A DNA stretch of 64,000 bases from Lentilitoribacter sp. Alg239-R112 (GTDB lineage Bacteria; Pseudomonadota; Alphaproteobacteria; Rhizobiales; Rhizobiaceae): contig NZ_LS999835.1 of the NCBI RefSeq assembly GCF_900537175.1, forward strand, positions 62,001 to 126,000, read 5' to 3'. A program made the translations under genes and the position numbers. The notes beneath the pieces were generated by a model. The model was not told where the DNA came from and did no database searches. It saw only the letters and a program-made list of their open reading frames with translations. Numbering within the stretch: position 1 is the first letter of the stretch; the number at the start of each line of letters is the position of its first letter. Positions 33,721 through 43,717 of the stretch are shown in pieces.

Positions 33721-34404
33721 ATGCATGTAGAACCTGGCGTCGTTGATGGCGCAAAAATCGCTTTGAGCTATGCAACTGCAGTTGGTGCTGCTGGCCTTTT
33801 AGGAAAAATGGCACTTGATACAATTAAGCATGATGGTGGTATCTCAGCACTAGCAGTAAGAAGTGTAATTTCAACCATTTTGGTATTTGTTTTCTTTCAA
33901 GTACTTCCCCATTATCCAGTTGGCGTTTCGGAAGTTCACTTTATTTTGGGCTCAACCCTTTATCTTTTGTTTGGCGGCGGTGCCGCAGCAATTGGTTTGG
34001 CGGCAGGCCTTCTTCTTCAAGGCGTATTGTTCGCACCAATTGATTTGCCGCAATATGGCATCAACTTAACAACATTGCTTGTTCCGCTTTGGGCTGTTGG
34101 TATGCTTGCAAAGCGCATTATTGCGCCAAAAACGGCTTATGTGGATCTATCCTATAAACAAGCACTTGCGCTATCGACAACATACCAAGCCGGCATTGTT
34201 GGCTGGGTTGCGTTCTGGGCATTTTATGGCCAAGGCTTTGGCGCAGAAAACCTGTCTAGCGTTGCGTCATTCGGTGCCGCTTACATGCTTGTCATTCTTG
34301 TTGAACCAATTGCTGATTTGGCAGTCCTATACGGTGCAAAAACACTTCGCGGGGCTTCAAACTCACCCATATTATACAATCGCCTGCATAATCCTGCGGC
34401 ATAG
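33721..34404 (+). CDS. CbiM-like energy-coupling-factor transporter permease (cobalt uptake)
   Basis: This 227-residue membrane protein has about six hydrophobic helices. The family-defining N-terminus MHVEPGVVDGAKIALSY places His2 for metal entry through the N-terminal loop, as in CbiM/NikM S-components. ATG 33721 follows AAGGAG; the frame from 33700 merely extends into the leader. Control by the cobalamin riboswitch supports cobalt as the substrate. The usual partners CbiN/CbiQ/CbiO are not adjacent: tRNA-Ser and a small membrane protein follow. It works either alone, as reported for some CbiMN pairs, or with subunits encoded elsewhere. Confidence 0.87.
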   Translation: MHVEPGVVDGAKIALSYATAVGAAGLLGKMALDTIKHDGGISALAVRSVISTILVFVFFQVLPHYPVGVSEVHFILGSTLYLLFGGGAAAIGLAAGLLLQGVLFAPIDLPQYGINLTTLLVPLWAVGMLAKRIIAPKTAYVDLSYKQALALSTTYQAGIVGWVAFWAFYGQGFGAENLSSVASFGAAYMLVILVEPIADLAVLYGAKTLRGASNSPILYNRLHNPAA

Positions 34405-34458
34405 TAGTCCTTATTCCCAAATCCAAAAATGATTTGGAGCATTTAAGGAAAGTATCAA

Positions 34459-34486
34459 TAGCAGCATAATTTTGCTGCTATTTTTG
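34459..34486 (+). terminator. Rho-independent terminator after the CbiM-like gene
   Basis: The stem TAGCAGCA / TGCTGCTA has a 6-nt loop, followed by TTTTTG, 55 bp past the stop codon. Confidence 0.75.
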
Positions 34487-34577
34487 TTGGTGCTAGAGAA
34501 ACTTCTTTGCGGCATCAGATCAAATATTTGCCTGTTTTACCGCAAATTCGCTATGCTATTTCAACAAAAGTTAGAAA

Positions 34578-34667
34578 TGGCGGAGAGGAAGGGATTCGAA
34601 CCCTCGAGACAGTTGCCCGCCTACACGCTTTCCAAGCGTGCGCCTTCGACCACTCGGCCACCTCTCC
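34578..34667 (-). tRNA. tRNA-Ser, anticodon GGA
   Basis: Read on the minus strand, the gene has the acceptor stem GGAGAGG / CCTCTCC, discriminator G and an encoded CCA. The D-arm region is TGGCCGAGTGG, the anticodon stem-loop CGCTTGGAAAGCG, and the T-loop GGTTCGAATCC. The 90-nt length, with a long variable arm (GGCGGGCAACTGTC), is as expected for a class II serine tRNA reading UCC/UCU. Confidence 0.95.
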
Positions 34668-34899
34668 GTTCTTATCGCGTTATACGGTGATAAGATTAAA
34701 CACTAGCTCGGTAGTTCTTGCTAGGATTTCCGCGCAATATAGCCAGAACCAATGTTTTAGCAATCACTTTCTAGTATTTTTGTTGCAAAATTCGACAAGC
34801 TGATAGAAGCAAAATATCTGGTGGCATTGCACAATCTAGATACGTAAATTAAGTCTATGCCAAGATTTACAATACGACCTTCAGAAAAGTTTAAAACGA

Positions 34900-35220
34900 A
34901 TGAGATTTATTTTCCGCTTTATCAGTATCATCTGCCTCATTATTGCAATCATTGTTGGGGTTGTGGATGCACTCCACTCGGTCGTTGTCGGTCAGCTAAC
35001 GCTTGCTCCTCTCGGTGAATCTTGGGAAGGGTTTAATCCGGAATCTCTGGAACTTGTAACAACGCTCATTCAGGCCTATCTTTTAGAAGAAGCGTGGGAC
35101 CCGGTCGCGCAATGGATATTACTACAGCCAAGTTCGGTAGTATTTTTAGTGCTGTCATTTTTGTTCTATGCGCTAAGCTATAAACGCGAAAAACCCGAAG
35201 ATCGTTTTTTTACGCGATAA
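34900..35220 (+). CDS. Small membrane protein of unknown function
   Basis: This is a 106-residue protein with an N-terminal hydrophobic segment (RFISIICLIIAIIVGVVDAL) and a second near the C-terminus (PSSVVFLVLSFLFYALSY). A soluble loop between them contains LAPLGESWEGFNPESLELVT. The C-terminus is charged (KREKPEDRFFTR). It lies 14 bp upstream of msrA and is probably co-transcribed with it. I do not recognise a named family. Two-helix inner-membrane topology is the only structural inference. Confidence 0.65.
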   Translation: MRFIFRFISIICLIIAIIVGVVDALHSVVVGQLTLAPLGESWEGFNPESLELVTTLIQAYLLEEAWDPVAQWILLQPSSVVFLVLSFLFYALSYKREKPEDRFFTR

Positions 35221-35234
35221 GTTGCAAAGGATGA

Positions 35235-35888
35235 ATGATGTTGTTTGAGAATTTTTTTTCGAAAAAAACACAAATGCCAACTCCGGCAGACGCATTACCT
35301 GGTCGCAGTGATGCCATAGCGACATCTGAGTTTCATTTTGTCAATCAGATGTCTTTAAAAGGCCCATGGCCGGATAACCTGGAAACTGCCTATTTTGGGA
35401 TGGGCTGCTTTTGGGGTGTTGAACGTCTCTATTGGCAAATTGACGGTGTTTTTGTCACGGCAACTGGTTATGCCGGGGGCATTACACCTAACCCTACTTA
35501 TGAAGAAACGGTCACAGGACAAACAGGACACACAGAGATTGTGCAAGTCGTTTTTGATTCCAGAAAAGTTACATTTGAACAGCTTCTAAAAACATTCTGG
35601 GAAGAACACGACCCAACTCAAGGCATGCGCCAAGGCAATGATGTGGGTACAACTTATCGCTCTGCAATATATACGACTACTAGAGCTCAACTAGAAGCCG
35701 CCAAATTAAGTTTAAAACAATATCAAAAAAACCTTAGTAAAGCAGGTGTTTCCTCAGAAATTACAACCGAGATTAAGCCGCTTGATACTTTTTATTATGC
35801 TGAGGGATATCACCAGCAATATCTGGCAAAAAACCCCGGTGGCTATTGTAACCTTCGAGGAACGGGCGTTACTTGTGTTAAATCCTAA
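35235..35888 (+). CDS. msrA: Peptide-methionine (S)-S-oxide reductase MsrA
   Basis: This repairs oxidised methionine in proteins with thioredoxin as reductant. It has 217 residues, with the catalytic motif GCFWG at Cys58 and the family segments [31 protein letters not shown] and [20 protein letters not shown]. Recycling cysteines lie at the C-terminus ([11 protein letters not shown]). About 45 extra N-terminal residues precede the core, a form common in alphaproteobacteria. ATG codons at 35235 and 35238 both follow AAAGG; the first is listed. The upstream small membrane protein gene is probably in the same transcript. Confidence 0.95.
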   Translation: MMLFENFFSKKTQMPTPADALPGRSDAIATSEFHFVNQMSLKGPWPDNLETAYFGMGCFWGVERLYWQIDGVFVTATGYAGGITPNPTYEETVTGQTGHTEIVQVVFDSRKVTFEQLLKTFWEEHDPTQGMRQGNDVGTTYRSAIYTTTRAQLEAAKLSLKQYQKNLSKAGVSSEITTEIKPLDTFYYAEGYHQQYLAKNPGGYCNLRGTGVTCVKS

Positions 35889-36035
35889 GTGAATTACTCA
35901 TCAATCACATGATTGAATTGTGAGAAATTGCTTATTACAGTTGTTATTCTCCTGCCAATGTTTAGTGTGAGCAGATGATTTTTCTCTCACGGGCAAACTC
36001 CCATCTGTCCGCATTCGCATGAGCCGGCACACATT

Positions 36036-38777
36036 TTGACTAACAAAAAATCTATTAAAGATCCCCATATATTAAGTAATCTTGTTAGCCAGGAAAGCCG
36101 TGCATCAGCGACGCCGATGATGGAACAATTCATTGAGATCAAAGCGACAAACCCAGACTCACTTTTGTTCTACCGTATGGGTGATTTTTATGAACTATTT
36201 TTTGACGATGCTGTGGATGCATCTCGCGCACTGGGCATAACACTGACCAAGCGCGGTCAACATATGGGCGAAGATATTCCCATGTGTGGCGTGCCCGTCC
36301 ATGCTGCTGATGATTATTTGCAAAAACTAATTGCTTTAGGTTTCCGTGTATCTGTTTGCGAACAAACAGAAGCTCCAAGCGAGGCAAAAAAACGTGGAGC
36401 CAAGTCTGTTGTGCGGCGTGATGTCGTCAGGCTTGTCACACCGGGAACGCTGACAGAGGAAAAACTTCTTACCCCATCGCAATCAAATTATCTGATGACA
36501 GCCGCTCGCCTTAAAACAAGTGGTGAGCATGAGTTCGCACTTGCATGGGCAGATATCTCAACAGGACAATTTCGGGTTTGTACATCAACAAAGACCAGAC
36601 TCCTAGCTGATATTTTGCGCATTGAACCAAATGAATTGGTTGTTTCAGAAAACCTTTTTCATGATGAAGATCTTCGCGCAACATTTGATATTTTGGGAAC
36701 GACAGCTGTCCCTCAACCCGCTGTGATGTTTGATAGTACGGTTGCCGAAGATCGTATAAAGCGGTTCTTTGATATTTCCGCACTTGATGGCATAGGTAAT
36801 TTTTCTCGGGTAGAATTGGCAGCAATTGCGGCTACCATCGGCTATATTGAAAAAACGCAACTGGATGAACGCCCGCCATTGGAAAAACCTTCTCGGGATG
36901 GAGATGGGCAAAATCTGTTTATTGACCCAGCAACACGTGCAAACCTAGAACTTGTCAGGACTTTATCTGGCGAGAAAAACGGAAGTCTGCTTAAAGCAAT
37001 AGATCGAACTGTAACTGGTGGTGGTGGCCGCCTTTTAGCAGAACGCCTCATGTCACCACTTACTGACCCTGACGAAATTAATACTCGGCTTGATTCGGTG
37101 AGTTGGTTTATCAAAGACAATATGCTATCCGAACAACTTGCAGAAGCACTCAAGGCTATGCCAGATATGCCACGTGCATTATCACGTCTTGCTCTCAATC
37201 GAGGAGGGCCACGAGACCTCGGTACATTGCGTATGGGCATTAGCACGTCAAGGGAAGTTCTATCCATATTTGGGGATCGGCATATGCCGGTTGAGATCTC
37301 AGATGCTGTTACACATCTATCCTCACTACCAGCGGAACTTCTTGATAGCTTAAATAAGACACTTTCTGACGAATTACCGCTGCTTAAGCGCGATGGTGGT
37401 TTCATAAAGAAAGGCTACCACGAAACATTAGATGAGTGCCTAGCTTTGCGTGATCAATCTCGGCAGGTTATTGCCGGGTTGCAACTCAAATATGCAGAAG
37501 AAACATCTGTAAAAAACCTTAAGATCAAGCACAATAATATGCTTGGTTACTTCATTGAAGTAACTGCACAAAACGCTAGTGCCTTAACATCGGATGATGA
37601 AGCAAAGGCTAAATTTATTCACCGGCAAACGATGGCCAACGCTATGCGTTTTACCACCACAGAGTTGGCGGAACTTGAAAGCAAAATTGCAAACTCTGCC
37701 AATGAAGCAATACAAATAGAATTAAGCTTATTCGACGAACTTTGCGAACTCGTCGTCAAACATGCATCCTTAATCAAAAATATAGCTGATGCGATATCTA
37801 CAATTGACGTTGCCATCGCAAATGCTGATTTGGCCCAAGAGCAGGGATATTGCCGTCCACAAGTGGACCATTCACATGAATTTAACATAGTCGCAGGTCG
37901 TCACCCGGTTGTTGAACAAGCACTTCGACTACAATCAGCTGATCCGTTTGTTGCAAATGATTGCAATCTTTCACCGAATGAAACAGAACAAAACGCAGCA
38001 ATTTGGTTGCTTACTGGTCCTAATATGGGTGGTAAATCAACTTTTCTTCGCCAAAATGCACTTATCGCTATAATGGCACAAATGGGTTCTTATGTTCCCG
38101 CGGGGCATGCTCATATTGGTATCGTGGACCGCCTATTTTCTCGCGTGGGAGCTTCCGATGATCTGGCTCGTGGACGCTCGACATTTATGGTCGAGATGGT
38201 CGAAACAGCAGCTATCCTTAATCAAGCTACCGAAAGATCACTCGTCATCCTGGATGAAATTGGCCGCGGCACATCAACTTTTGATGGGCTTTCAATTGCA
38301 TGGGCTGCCGTTGAACATCTACACGAAGTAAATTGTAGCCGTGGACTATTTGCAACACATTTTCATGAACTTACAGCCTTATCAGATAAATTGGTCCGTC
38401 TTTCGACGGCCACCATGAAGGTCAAAGAGTGGGATGGCGATGTAGTATTTTTGCATGAAGTCGGGCCTGGCACTGCTGATCGATCATATGGAATTCAAGT
38501 TGCCCGACTTGCTGGATTGCCAGATATTGTAGTTAATCGCGCGCGCGAAGTTCTAAAACAACTCGAAGAAAATGATAGAGAAAATCCAGCTCAACAACTT
38601 ATTGATGACTTGCCGCTATTTTCCGTCAAAGCCGATATACCAACGCATCATGGAAAGAATGAACCGAGTGAAGTAGAAAATCTTTTGCAAAGCCTCAATC
38701 CAGATGATATGTCGCCACGCGAAGCCCTTGAAAAGCTTTACGAGCTAAAGCACCATCAAAACAAAAATGAGACTTAA
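36036..38777 (+). CDS. mutS: DNA mismatch repair protein MutS
   Basis: This 913-residue protein recognises mismatches and small loops and recruits MutL. The mismatch-binding domain carries [15 protein letters not shown] (the Phe-x-Glu wedge) near residues 45-60. Connector, lever and clamp domains follow. The ATPase has Walker [15 protein letters not shown] near 660, the ST[V/F]MVEM signature ([13 protein letters not shown]) and Walker [17 protein letters not shown]. No in-frame ATG lies before the conserved TPMMEQF region, so the TTG at 36036 is the most plausible start, giving the usual rhizobial N-terminal extension. It is followed at once by the kinase gene. Confidence 0.95.
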   Translation: MTNKKSIKDPHILSNLVSQESRASATPMMEQFIEIKATNPDSLLFYRMGDFYELFFDDAVDASRALGITLTKRGQHMGEDIPMCGVPVHAADDYLQKLIALGFRVSVCEQTEAPSEAKKRGAKSVVRRDVVRLVTPGTLTEEKLLTPSQSNYLMTAARLKTSGEHEFALAWADISTGQFRVCTSTKTRLLADILRIEPNELVVSENLFHDEDLRATFDILGTTAVPQPAVMFDSTVAEDRIKRFFDISALDGIGNFSRVELAAIAATIGYIEKTQLDERPPLEKPSRDGDGQNLFIDPATRANLELVRTLSGEKNGSLLKAIDRTVTGGGGRLLAERLMSPLTDPDEINTRLDSVSWFIKDNMLSEQLAEALKAMPDMPRALSRLALNRGGPRDLGTLRMGISTSREVLSIFGDRHMPVEISDAVTHLSSLPAELLDSLNKTLSDELPLLKRDGGFIKKGYHETLDECLALRDQSRQVIAGLQLKYAEETSVKNLKIKHNNMLGYFIEVTAQNASALTSDDEAKAKFIHRQTMANAMRFTTTELAELESKIANSANEAIQIELSLFDELCELVVKHASLIKNIADAISTIDVAIANADLAQEQGYCRPQVDHSHEFNIVAGRHPVVEQALRLQSADPFVANDCNLSPNETEQNAAIWLLTGPNMGGKSTFLRQNALIAIMAQMGSYVPAGHAHIGIVDRLFSRVGASDDLARGRSTFMVEMVETAAILNQATERSLVILDEIGRGTSTFDGLSIAWAAVEHLHEVNCSRGLFATHFHELTALSDKLVRLSTATMKVKEWDGDVVFLHEVGPGTADRSYGIQVARLAGLPDIVVNRAREVLKQLEENDRENPAQQLIDDLPLFSVKADIPTHHGKNEPSEVENLLQSLNPDDMSPREALEKLYELKHHQNKNET

Positions 38778-38778
38778 A

Positions 38779-39774
38779 ATGCCATCTATTGATATCCTTT
38801 GTATCGGAAATGCTATTGTGGATATTATCGCGCGTTGTGATGATAAATTTCTCGAAGACAATGGCATTATCAAAGGTGCCATGAATCTGATCGATTCTGA
38901 TCGAGCTAAAACACTATATGCACGCATGGGACCGGCCATTGAAACATCTGGCGGAAGTGCTTGCAACACCGCCGCAGGCGCAGCAGGATTTGGCGCAAAA
39001 ACAGCTTTGTTTGCAAAAATTTCCAATGATCAACTCGGTGAGATTTTTACCCATGACATTCGTGCCATTGGCACGCAATTTGAAAGTGTGCCATTAGACG
39101 GAACACCACCGACTGCTCGATCCATGGTGTTTGTTACACCTGATGCGGAACGAACGTTTAACACCTACCTTGGTGCTTGCGTTGAGATCGGGCCAGAAGA
39201 TATCGATGTGCAAGTCGTAGCTGATTCAAAGGTTACATATTTCGAAGGCTACCTGTGGGATCCACCGCGTGCAAAAGATGCCATCCGCTTGGCATCAAAG
39301 ATAGCTCATGAGAATGGCCGATTGGTGGCCGGATCACTCTCTGATTCTTTTTGTGTTGATCGTCATCGCGTAGAGTTTTTGGACCTTATTAGAACAGGTA
39401 CGATTGACATCGTTTTTGCCAATGAAGATGAAGTAAAATCTCTCTACGAGACCGATAGTTTTGACGTAGCGGTTGAAAATCTGCGCCGCGATTGCAATTT
39501 TGCAACCGTGACACGTGGTCCAAAAGGCTCGATCGTTATCAATGGAGATGAAACTATTATCGTAGATGGCCATCATGTCGAAAATATTGTTGATACATCT
39601 GGCGCTGGCGATCTTTATGCAGCTGGTTTCTTATATGGCTTTACCCACGATCATGACTTAGAAACATGTGCCAAATTAGGAAACTTTATTGCATCGCAAG
39701 TCATTCAGTATATTGGACCAAGACTGCAAGTATCAATTCCAGATCTTGTTAAAGAATCCGGTATTCTGAAATAA
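38779..39774 (+). CDS. Adenosine kinase / PfkB-family carbohydrate kinase
   Basis: This 331-residue ribokinase-fold enzyme likely phosphorylates adenosine, or a related nucleoside, to AMP in purine salvage. The N-terminal IDILCIGNAIVDIIARCDD and GGSACNTAAGAAGFGAKTA are PfkB signature 1. VDTSGAGDLYAAGFLYG carries the anion hole and catalytic aspartate of signature 2. ATG 38779 lies one base after the mutS stop; an ATG at 38767 overlapping mutS is an alternative. The mutS-kinase pairing suggests one transcript. The adenosine assignment rests on overall resemblance to alphaproteobacterial adenosine kinases. Confidence 0.82.
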   Translation: MPSIDILCIGNAIVDIIARCDDKFLEDNGIIKGAMNLIDSDRAKTLYARMGPAIETSGGSACNTAAGAAGFGAKTALFAKISNDQLGEIFTHDIRAIGTQFESVPLDGTPPTARSMVFVTPDAERTFNTYLGACVEIGPEDIDVQVVADSKVTYFEGYLWDPPRAKDAIRLASKIAHENGRLVAGSLSDSFCVDRHRVEFLDLIRTGTIDIVFANEDEVKSLYETDSFDVAVENLRRDCNFATVTRGPKGSIVINGDETIIVDGHHVENIVDTSGAGDLYAAGFLYGFTHDHDLETCAKLGNFIASQVIQYIGPRLQVSIPDLVKESGILK

Positions 39775-39814
39775 ACTAACGCACAATAACAGGTTGATCG
39801 AAGTATCAATTTTA

Positions 39815-39849
39815 ACAATAAAGCTGCTGGCTACACAATTGCCAGCAGC
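39815..39849 (-). terminator. Terminator of the minus-strand SDR gene
   Basis: Read on the minus strand, the stem GCTGCTGGC / GCCAGCAGC has a 9-nt loop followed by TTTATTGTT. It starts 7 bp after the SDR stop and also lies 49 bp after the kinase stop on the other strand, so it may act for both. Confidence 0.65.
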
Positions 39850-39855
39850 GTAAGA

Positions 39856-40617
39856 TTAAAGCAACCGAACAGATATTCCGCCATCAACGCTAAGCTGTGC
39901 GCCCGTTACAAAACTTGATCGATCAGATAACAAGTATAACGCCGATTGCGCAATCTCTTTTGGGTCAGCCAGGCGTTTCAACGGATGCAAGTTCGCAATA
40001 AATTCCTGAGTATCGGGATCATCTCCCGCCATTGCAGTTTTTGTTCCTCCAGGAAGGATAGCGTTTACACGGATACCCCCGCCAGCATGTTCAGATGCAA
40101 GTGCCTGCGTTAATCCTGTCATCCCAGCTTTTGAGGCTGCATAAGCGGCCATTCCCGGCATCCCGCCATTGCTGGACCCAACAAAAGAACTAGTGAACAC
40201 AATAGCTCCTTTTCCCTGTGTAATCATGGCTGGTATTTGGGCTTTAGAAGCATAAAATGCGCTGGATAAGTTGGCCGCAATTACAGCATCCCAATTTGCT
40301 GAATCCATCTCAGAAACCGGACCCATGTTCCCCATGATTCCCGCGTTATTAAATGCACCATCAAGTTTGCCATACTTTTCTAATGCATGATCCACGAGCT
40401 GCTTGGAATAGGCTTCGTCAGTCACATCACCGATAAGGTAGGATGCTTTGCCATTACTAAGAATAATTTGATCAACTACTTTTTTCAATTCGGCTTTACG
40501 CCTTGCGCCGAGAACTACGTTAGCGCCTTCCGAGGCAAAAAGCAGAGCGGCGGCAGCGCCGATACCACTGCTTGCACCAGTAATAATGATTGTTTTATTT
40601 TTTAGCTCCATAATCAT
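39856..40617 (-). CDS. Short-chain dehydrogenase/reductase (SDR)
   Basis: This is a 253-residue classical SDR. The cofactor motif is TIIITGASSGIGAAAALLFA, NNAG is in AFNNAGIMGNM, the catalytic serine is in IVFTSSFVGSS, and YxxxK is YAASKAG. The C-terminal FVTGAQLSVDGG is typical. ATG 40617 has AAAGG just upstream; a start at 40611 is possible. It is a lone gene between the kinase and grpE, in the opposite direction to the kinase. The substrate is unknown. Confidence 0.85.
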   Translation of the reverse strand: MIMELKNKTIIITGASSGIGAAAALLFASEGANVVLGARRKAELKKVVDQIILSNGKASYLIGDVTDEAYSKQLVDHALEKYGKLDGAFNNAGIMGNMGPVSEMDSANWDAVIAANLSSAFYASKAQIPAMITQGKGAIVFTSSFVGSSNGGMPGMAAYAASKAGMTGLTQALASEHAGGGIRVNAILPGGTKTAMAGDDPDTQEFIANLHPLKRLADPKEIAQSALYLLSDRSSFVTGAQLSVDGGISVRLL

Positions 40618-40805
40618 GCCTTTCTGTTTTGCACGACTATGCTTTATTAAATTCACCTCTATTCAAACCACCCGATTCTTGCGTTAATCAAAATGCATGG
40701 AATCAGTGCGCAAGGGAATACATTTCCAGAAGAATCATCACCTGAAAATAAGGAGCTGAATTGAAAAATTAGACCTATCGATCTTTAAAACCAATAATGT
40801 CCAAG

Positions 40806-41465
40806 TTATTCTTTAGAATCAATATCTTGTTCGACAATTTTAGGTCCACCTTTGGCGACACCAACCATGGCTGGTCGTAAAACACGGGTGCCAATAACGT
40901 AACCATCCTGCACCACATTAACCACCGTGTTGTTTGGTGTTTCTGTATCAGGAACTTCGAACATCGCTTGATGGAAATTTGGATCAAATTTCTTACCCAT
41001 TACGTCAAGCTTCTTAACACCATGACGCTCCAATGCAGAAAGCATTGAACGCTCAGTCATTTCAACGCCTTCCAATAACGCTTTCAGATTTTCATCTGCA
41101 GCGCCATCTTCTGCTTTTGGAGCAGCTTCAATCGTACGACGTAAATTATCCGCAACACCAAGCATATCTTTAGCAAAACTAGAAACAGAAAATGTTTTAG
41201 CATCTTGTATTTCACGCTGCGTGCGTTTCCGCAGGTTTTGCATGTCAGCAACTGCACGAAGCGCATCATCTTTAAGCGTCTGGTTTTCAAGCAAGAGTTT
41301 TTCAAGCACTTCATGATCATTAGATTGATCAGCTTCGCCTGCCTCTTCTTCATTCAACGAGGAAGCGTCGATCTTTTCTTCAGCCTTGTTTAACGCCTCA
41401 AGAATTTCTTCAAGTTTGTTATCAACGTTTTCAGAACCACTATTTTCGGGGGCTTCCTGACTCAT
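40806..41465 (-). CDS. grpE: Nucleotide exchange factor GrpE
   Basis: This is a 219-residue cochaperone that releases ADP from DnaK. The acidic, coiled-coil N-terminus (about 5-70, rich in Glu and Lys) leads to the long dimerisation helix ([20 protein letters not shown]). The conserved GrpE C-terminal beta domain is recognisable by [20 protein letters not shown] and [19 protein letters not shown]. It stands alone here; hrcA is not next to it and dnaK/dnaJ are outside the window. Confidence 0.95.
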   Translation of the reverse strand: MSQEAPENSGSENVDNKLEEILEALNKAEEKIDASSLNEEEAGEADQSNDHEVLEKLLLENQTLKDDALRAVADMQNLRKRTQREIQDAKTFSVSSFAKDMLGVADNLRRTIEAAPKAEDGAADENLKALLEGVEMTERSMLSALERHGVKKLDVMGKKFDPNFHQAMFEVPDTETPNNTVVNVVQDGYVIGTRVLRPAMVGVAKGGPKIVEQDIDSKE

Positions 41466-41744
41466 TGTTCGGAATTCTCACTTTTTACAATTTTTGAATT
41501 TCCAACTGCATATCGACATTATATGGCAAAAATCAAGAGCTAATCCGTCAAATATGTAAATAACCTCCAATCCAAAACATTGAATTATCTACTCCTAGAT
41601 ACGAAATTTGAGACGAAGAATTGCAAATAACGCATATTTAATGCCGATTTGGTACCATTTTCACACATTGTTGCGTTGCAATACACACGGAGCATGCTAA
41701 CTTGATCCATCCAAATGCGGAAAACTATAAAGGCGGCTATATAT

Positions 41745-42983
41745 ATGTTTTATAACTTTCATGAGCTTAATCATGCGGCTATTGCTCCGATGCGTGCCTA
41801 TGCAGATGCGCTCCGATTTGCTTACGAGAGCCCTGCCAATCCCTTTTCCAAATCGCCAATGGTACGCTCTCTTTCCGCAGGCCTAGAAGTATTTGAACGC
41901 ACGACACGCCGTTATGGGAAGCCAGATTTTGGATTGGAAACTACGCAGATCGATGGCAAGACAGTCGCCGTCGAAGAAAATATTATTTGGTCGAAACCTT
42001 TTTGTGATCTCCTGCATTTCAAGCGAGACCTTCCAAAAAGCTGCAAGTCACAGCCAAAAATTCTCCTTGTAGCTCCAATGTCCGGTCATTACGCAACACT
42101 TTTGCGGGGAACAGTTGAAACACTCCTTCCACATGCTGAAATTTATATAACAGATTGGACGGACGCTCGCATTGTTCCAAAAGCCGTCGGCAGCTTCGAT
42201 CTTGATGATTATATCGACTACATAATTGATATGTTTGACACATTGGGACCAGATACACATGTCATGTCAGTTTGCCAGCCGTCTGTGCCTGTGTTAGCTG
42301 CGGTCTCACTTATGGAAGCACGTAAGAGTAAGAACACGCCTCGCTCCATGACCCTCATGGGTGGCCCCATTGATACGCGTGTGAATCCAACCGGAGTAAA
42401 TAAACTCGCTCAATCCAAACCATTGTCTTGGTTTGAAGAAAACGTAATCATGTCAGTGCCTTGGCCGCTTAAAGGTTTTGGTCGTCGTGTTTATCCAGGA
42501 TTTCTTCAACTATCAGGCTTCATGTCTATGAACTTGGATAAGCATGTTGAAGCAAAGAGTAAGTTCTTCATGAATCTGGTCAAGGGTGATGGAGATACAG
42601 CAGAAAAACATCGTGAATTTTATGATGAATATATGGCTGTAATGGATTTAACCGAGGAGTTCTATCTTCAAACGGTTGACGTTGTGTTCATTACACATGC
42701 GTTGCCGAAAGGTGAAATGATGCATCGCGGCGAACTTGTTGACACAAGAAGCATCAAGAAGTGCGCTCTTTTCACAATCGAAGGCGAAAATGATGATATT
42801 ACTGGTGTTGGGCAAACCCAAGCAGCACATACTCTTTGCCCTAATATTCCTAAGACTAAACGTGAACACTATATGCAACCAGATGTTGGGCATTATGGTG
42901 TGTTTTCCGGCTCCCGATTTAGAAAAGAAATTGCGCCCCGTATTTTAAAGTTTACTGCAAATCTTAATAACAAGGTCGGTTAG
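41745..42983 (+). CDS. phaZ: Intracellular polyhydroxyalkanoate depolymerase
   Basis: This is a 412-residue alpha/beta-hydrolase that mobilises stored polyhydroxybutyrate granules. ATG 41745 is chosen because the family N-terminus FYNFHELNHAAIAPMRAYAD begins there; a frame from 41715 adds ten unrelated residues. The lipase-box equivalent with a cysteine nucleophile is in VMSVCQPSVPVLAAVSLMEA, and the TLMGGPIDTRVNPTGVN and DVGHYGVFSGSRF motifs are typical of intracellular PhaZ. It is monocistronic, and the synthase and phasin genes are not in the window. Its presence indicates PHB storage. Confidence 0.92.
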   Translation: MFYNFHELNHAAIAPMRAYADALRFAYESPANPFSKSPMVRSLSAGLEVFERTTRRYGKPDFGLETTQIDGKTVAVEENIIWSKPFCDLLHFKRDLPKSCKSQPKILLVAPMSGHYATLLRGTVETLLPHAEIYITDWTDARIVPKAVGSFDLDDYIDYIIDMFDTLGPDTHVMSVCQPSVPVLAAVSLMEARKSKNTPRSMTLMGGPIDTRVNPTGVNKLAQSKPLSWFEENVIMSVPWPLKGFGRRVYPGFLQLSGFMSMNLDKHVEAKSKFFMNLVKGDGDTAEKHREFYDEYMAVMDLTEEFYLQTVDVVFITHALPKGEMMHRGELVDTRSIKKCALFTIEGENDDITGVGQTQAAHTLCPNIPKTKREHYMQPDVGHYGVFSGSRFRKEIAPRILKFTANLNNKVG

Positions 42984-43183
42984 AGTTACATTGGCTTTCC
43001 GATTTATTGAAAAATTTATCTAAATCTAGAATATGTGTAAGTTATTGATTCTAATTTATTTTCCATTATAATTTTCTGTAATTTATTGCGAATGACCTTC
43101 TTGCGTGGTTGAATTTATCCATCTGCCTCACAACATCTATATTGTAAGGAGGCACAAATGCCTCACCAACATGAGGATAAAAG

Positions 43184-43627
43184 ATGATACAATCAGCACT
43201 AGTACGTCCCGCATGGACGCCTGTAACCATCGCTCTGATGGTATTGGGTTTTATGGTTTTTTGGCCGCTTGGTCTTGCCATGATCGCCTATATTATTTGG
43301 GGTGAACGTTTGGATGAATTTAAATCTGAAATGAATAATGCAACAGATGGATTCTTCAGATCTTGTCGTAGATCTGGTTCTGGATTTGGTCGAAGCCGCT
43401 CACATTACAATTCGGGCAATATGGCTTTTGACGAATGGCGAGATGAAGAACTTCAACGTTTGGACGAAGAACGTCGTAAGCTTGATGCAATGCGTGAAGA
43501 ATTTGACGCACATATGCGTGATTTACGCAGAGCGCGTGACAAAGAAGAGTTTGATGCATTTATGCAATCTCGATCCAAGTCAGGCAAAAAAAACAAAAAA
43601 TCGTCAGTTCCAAAAACAACTGACTGA
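43184..43627 (+). CDS. DUF2852-family membrane protein
   Basis: This is a 147-residue protein of the DUF2852 family found in alphaproteobacteria. It has one or two N-terminal transmembrane segments (TPVTIALMVLGFMVFWPLGL then AMIAYIIWGERLDEF). A glycine/serine/arginine-rich linker (FRSCRRSGSGFGRS) and a long charged coiled-coil-like C-terminus (EELQRLDEERRKLDAMREEF) follow. The ribosome-binding site GAGGATAAAAG precedes ATG 43184. Function is not known. A clear terminator follows the gene. Confidence 0.8.
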   Translation: MIQSALVRPAWTPVTIALMVLGFMVFWPLGLAMIAYIIWGERLDEFKSEMNNATDGFFRSCRRSGSGFGRSRSHYNSGNMAFDEWRDEELQRLDEERRKLDAMREEFDAHMRDLRRARDKEEFDAFMQSRSKSGKKNKKSSVPKTTD

Positions 43628-43638
43628 TAGATTAGATG

Positions 43639-43663
43639 AAACGGCGCTTTAGCGCCGTTTTTC
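43639..43663 (+). terminator. Rho-independent terminator after the DUF2852 gene
   Basis: The stem AAACGGCGCT / AGCGCCGTTT has a 2-nt centre followed by TTC, 11 bp past the stop. Confidence 0.85.
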
Positions 43664-43717
43664 TTCGTTAGAATGATTAAATTATTCTACGCAAAACGAA
43701 TCAGTTAAAATGGTTGC

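Noticed and set aside
33338..33823. Minus-strand open frame across the cobalamin riboswitch
   Set aside because: The region is explained by the riboswitch leader and the CbiM-like gene start. The frame has no start signal or motifs.
33720..34578. tRNA-Ser as an attachment site of an integrative element
   Set aside because: No integrase and no repeat of the tRNA 3' end were noticed in the window. Kept only as a low-interest boundary note.
34472..34803. Two plus-strand open frames over tRNA-Ser
   Set aside because: They read the antisense strand of a tRNA gene, a common artefact ([11 protein letters not shown] peptides).
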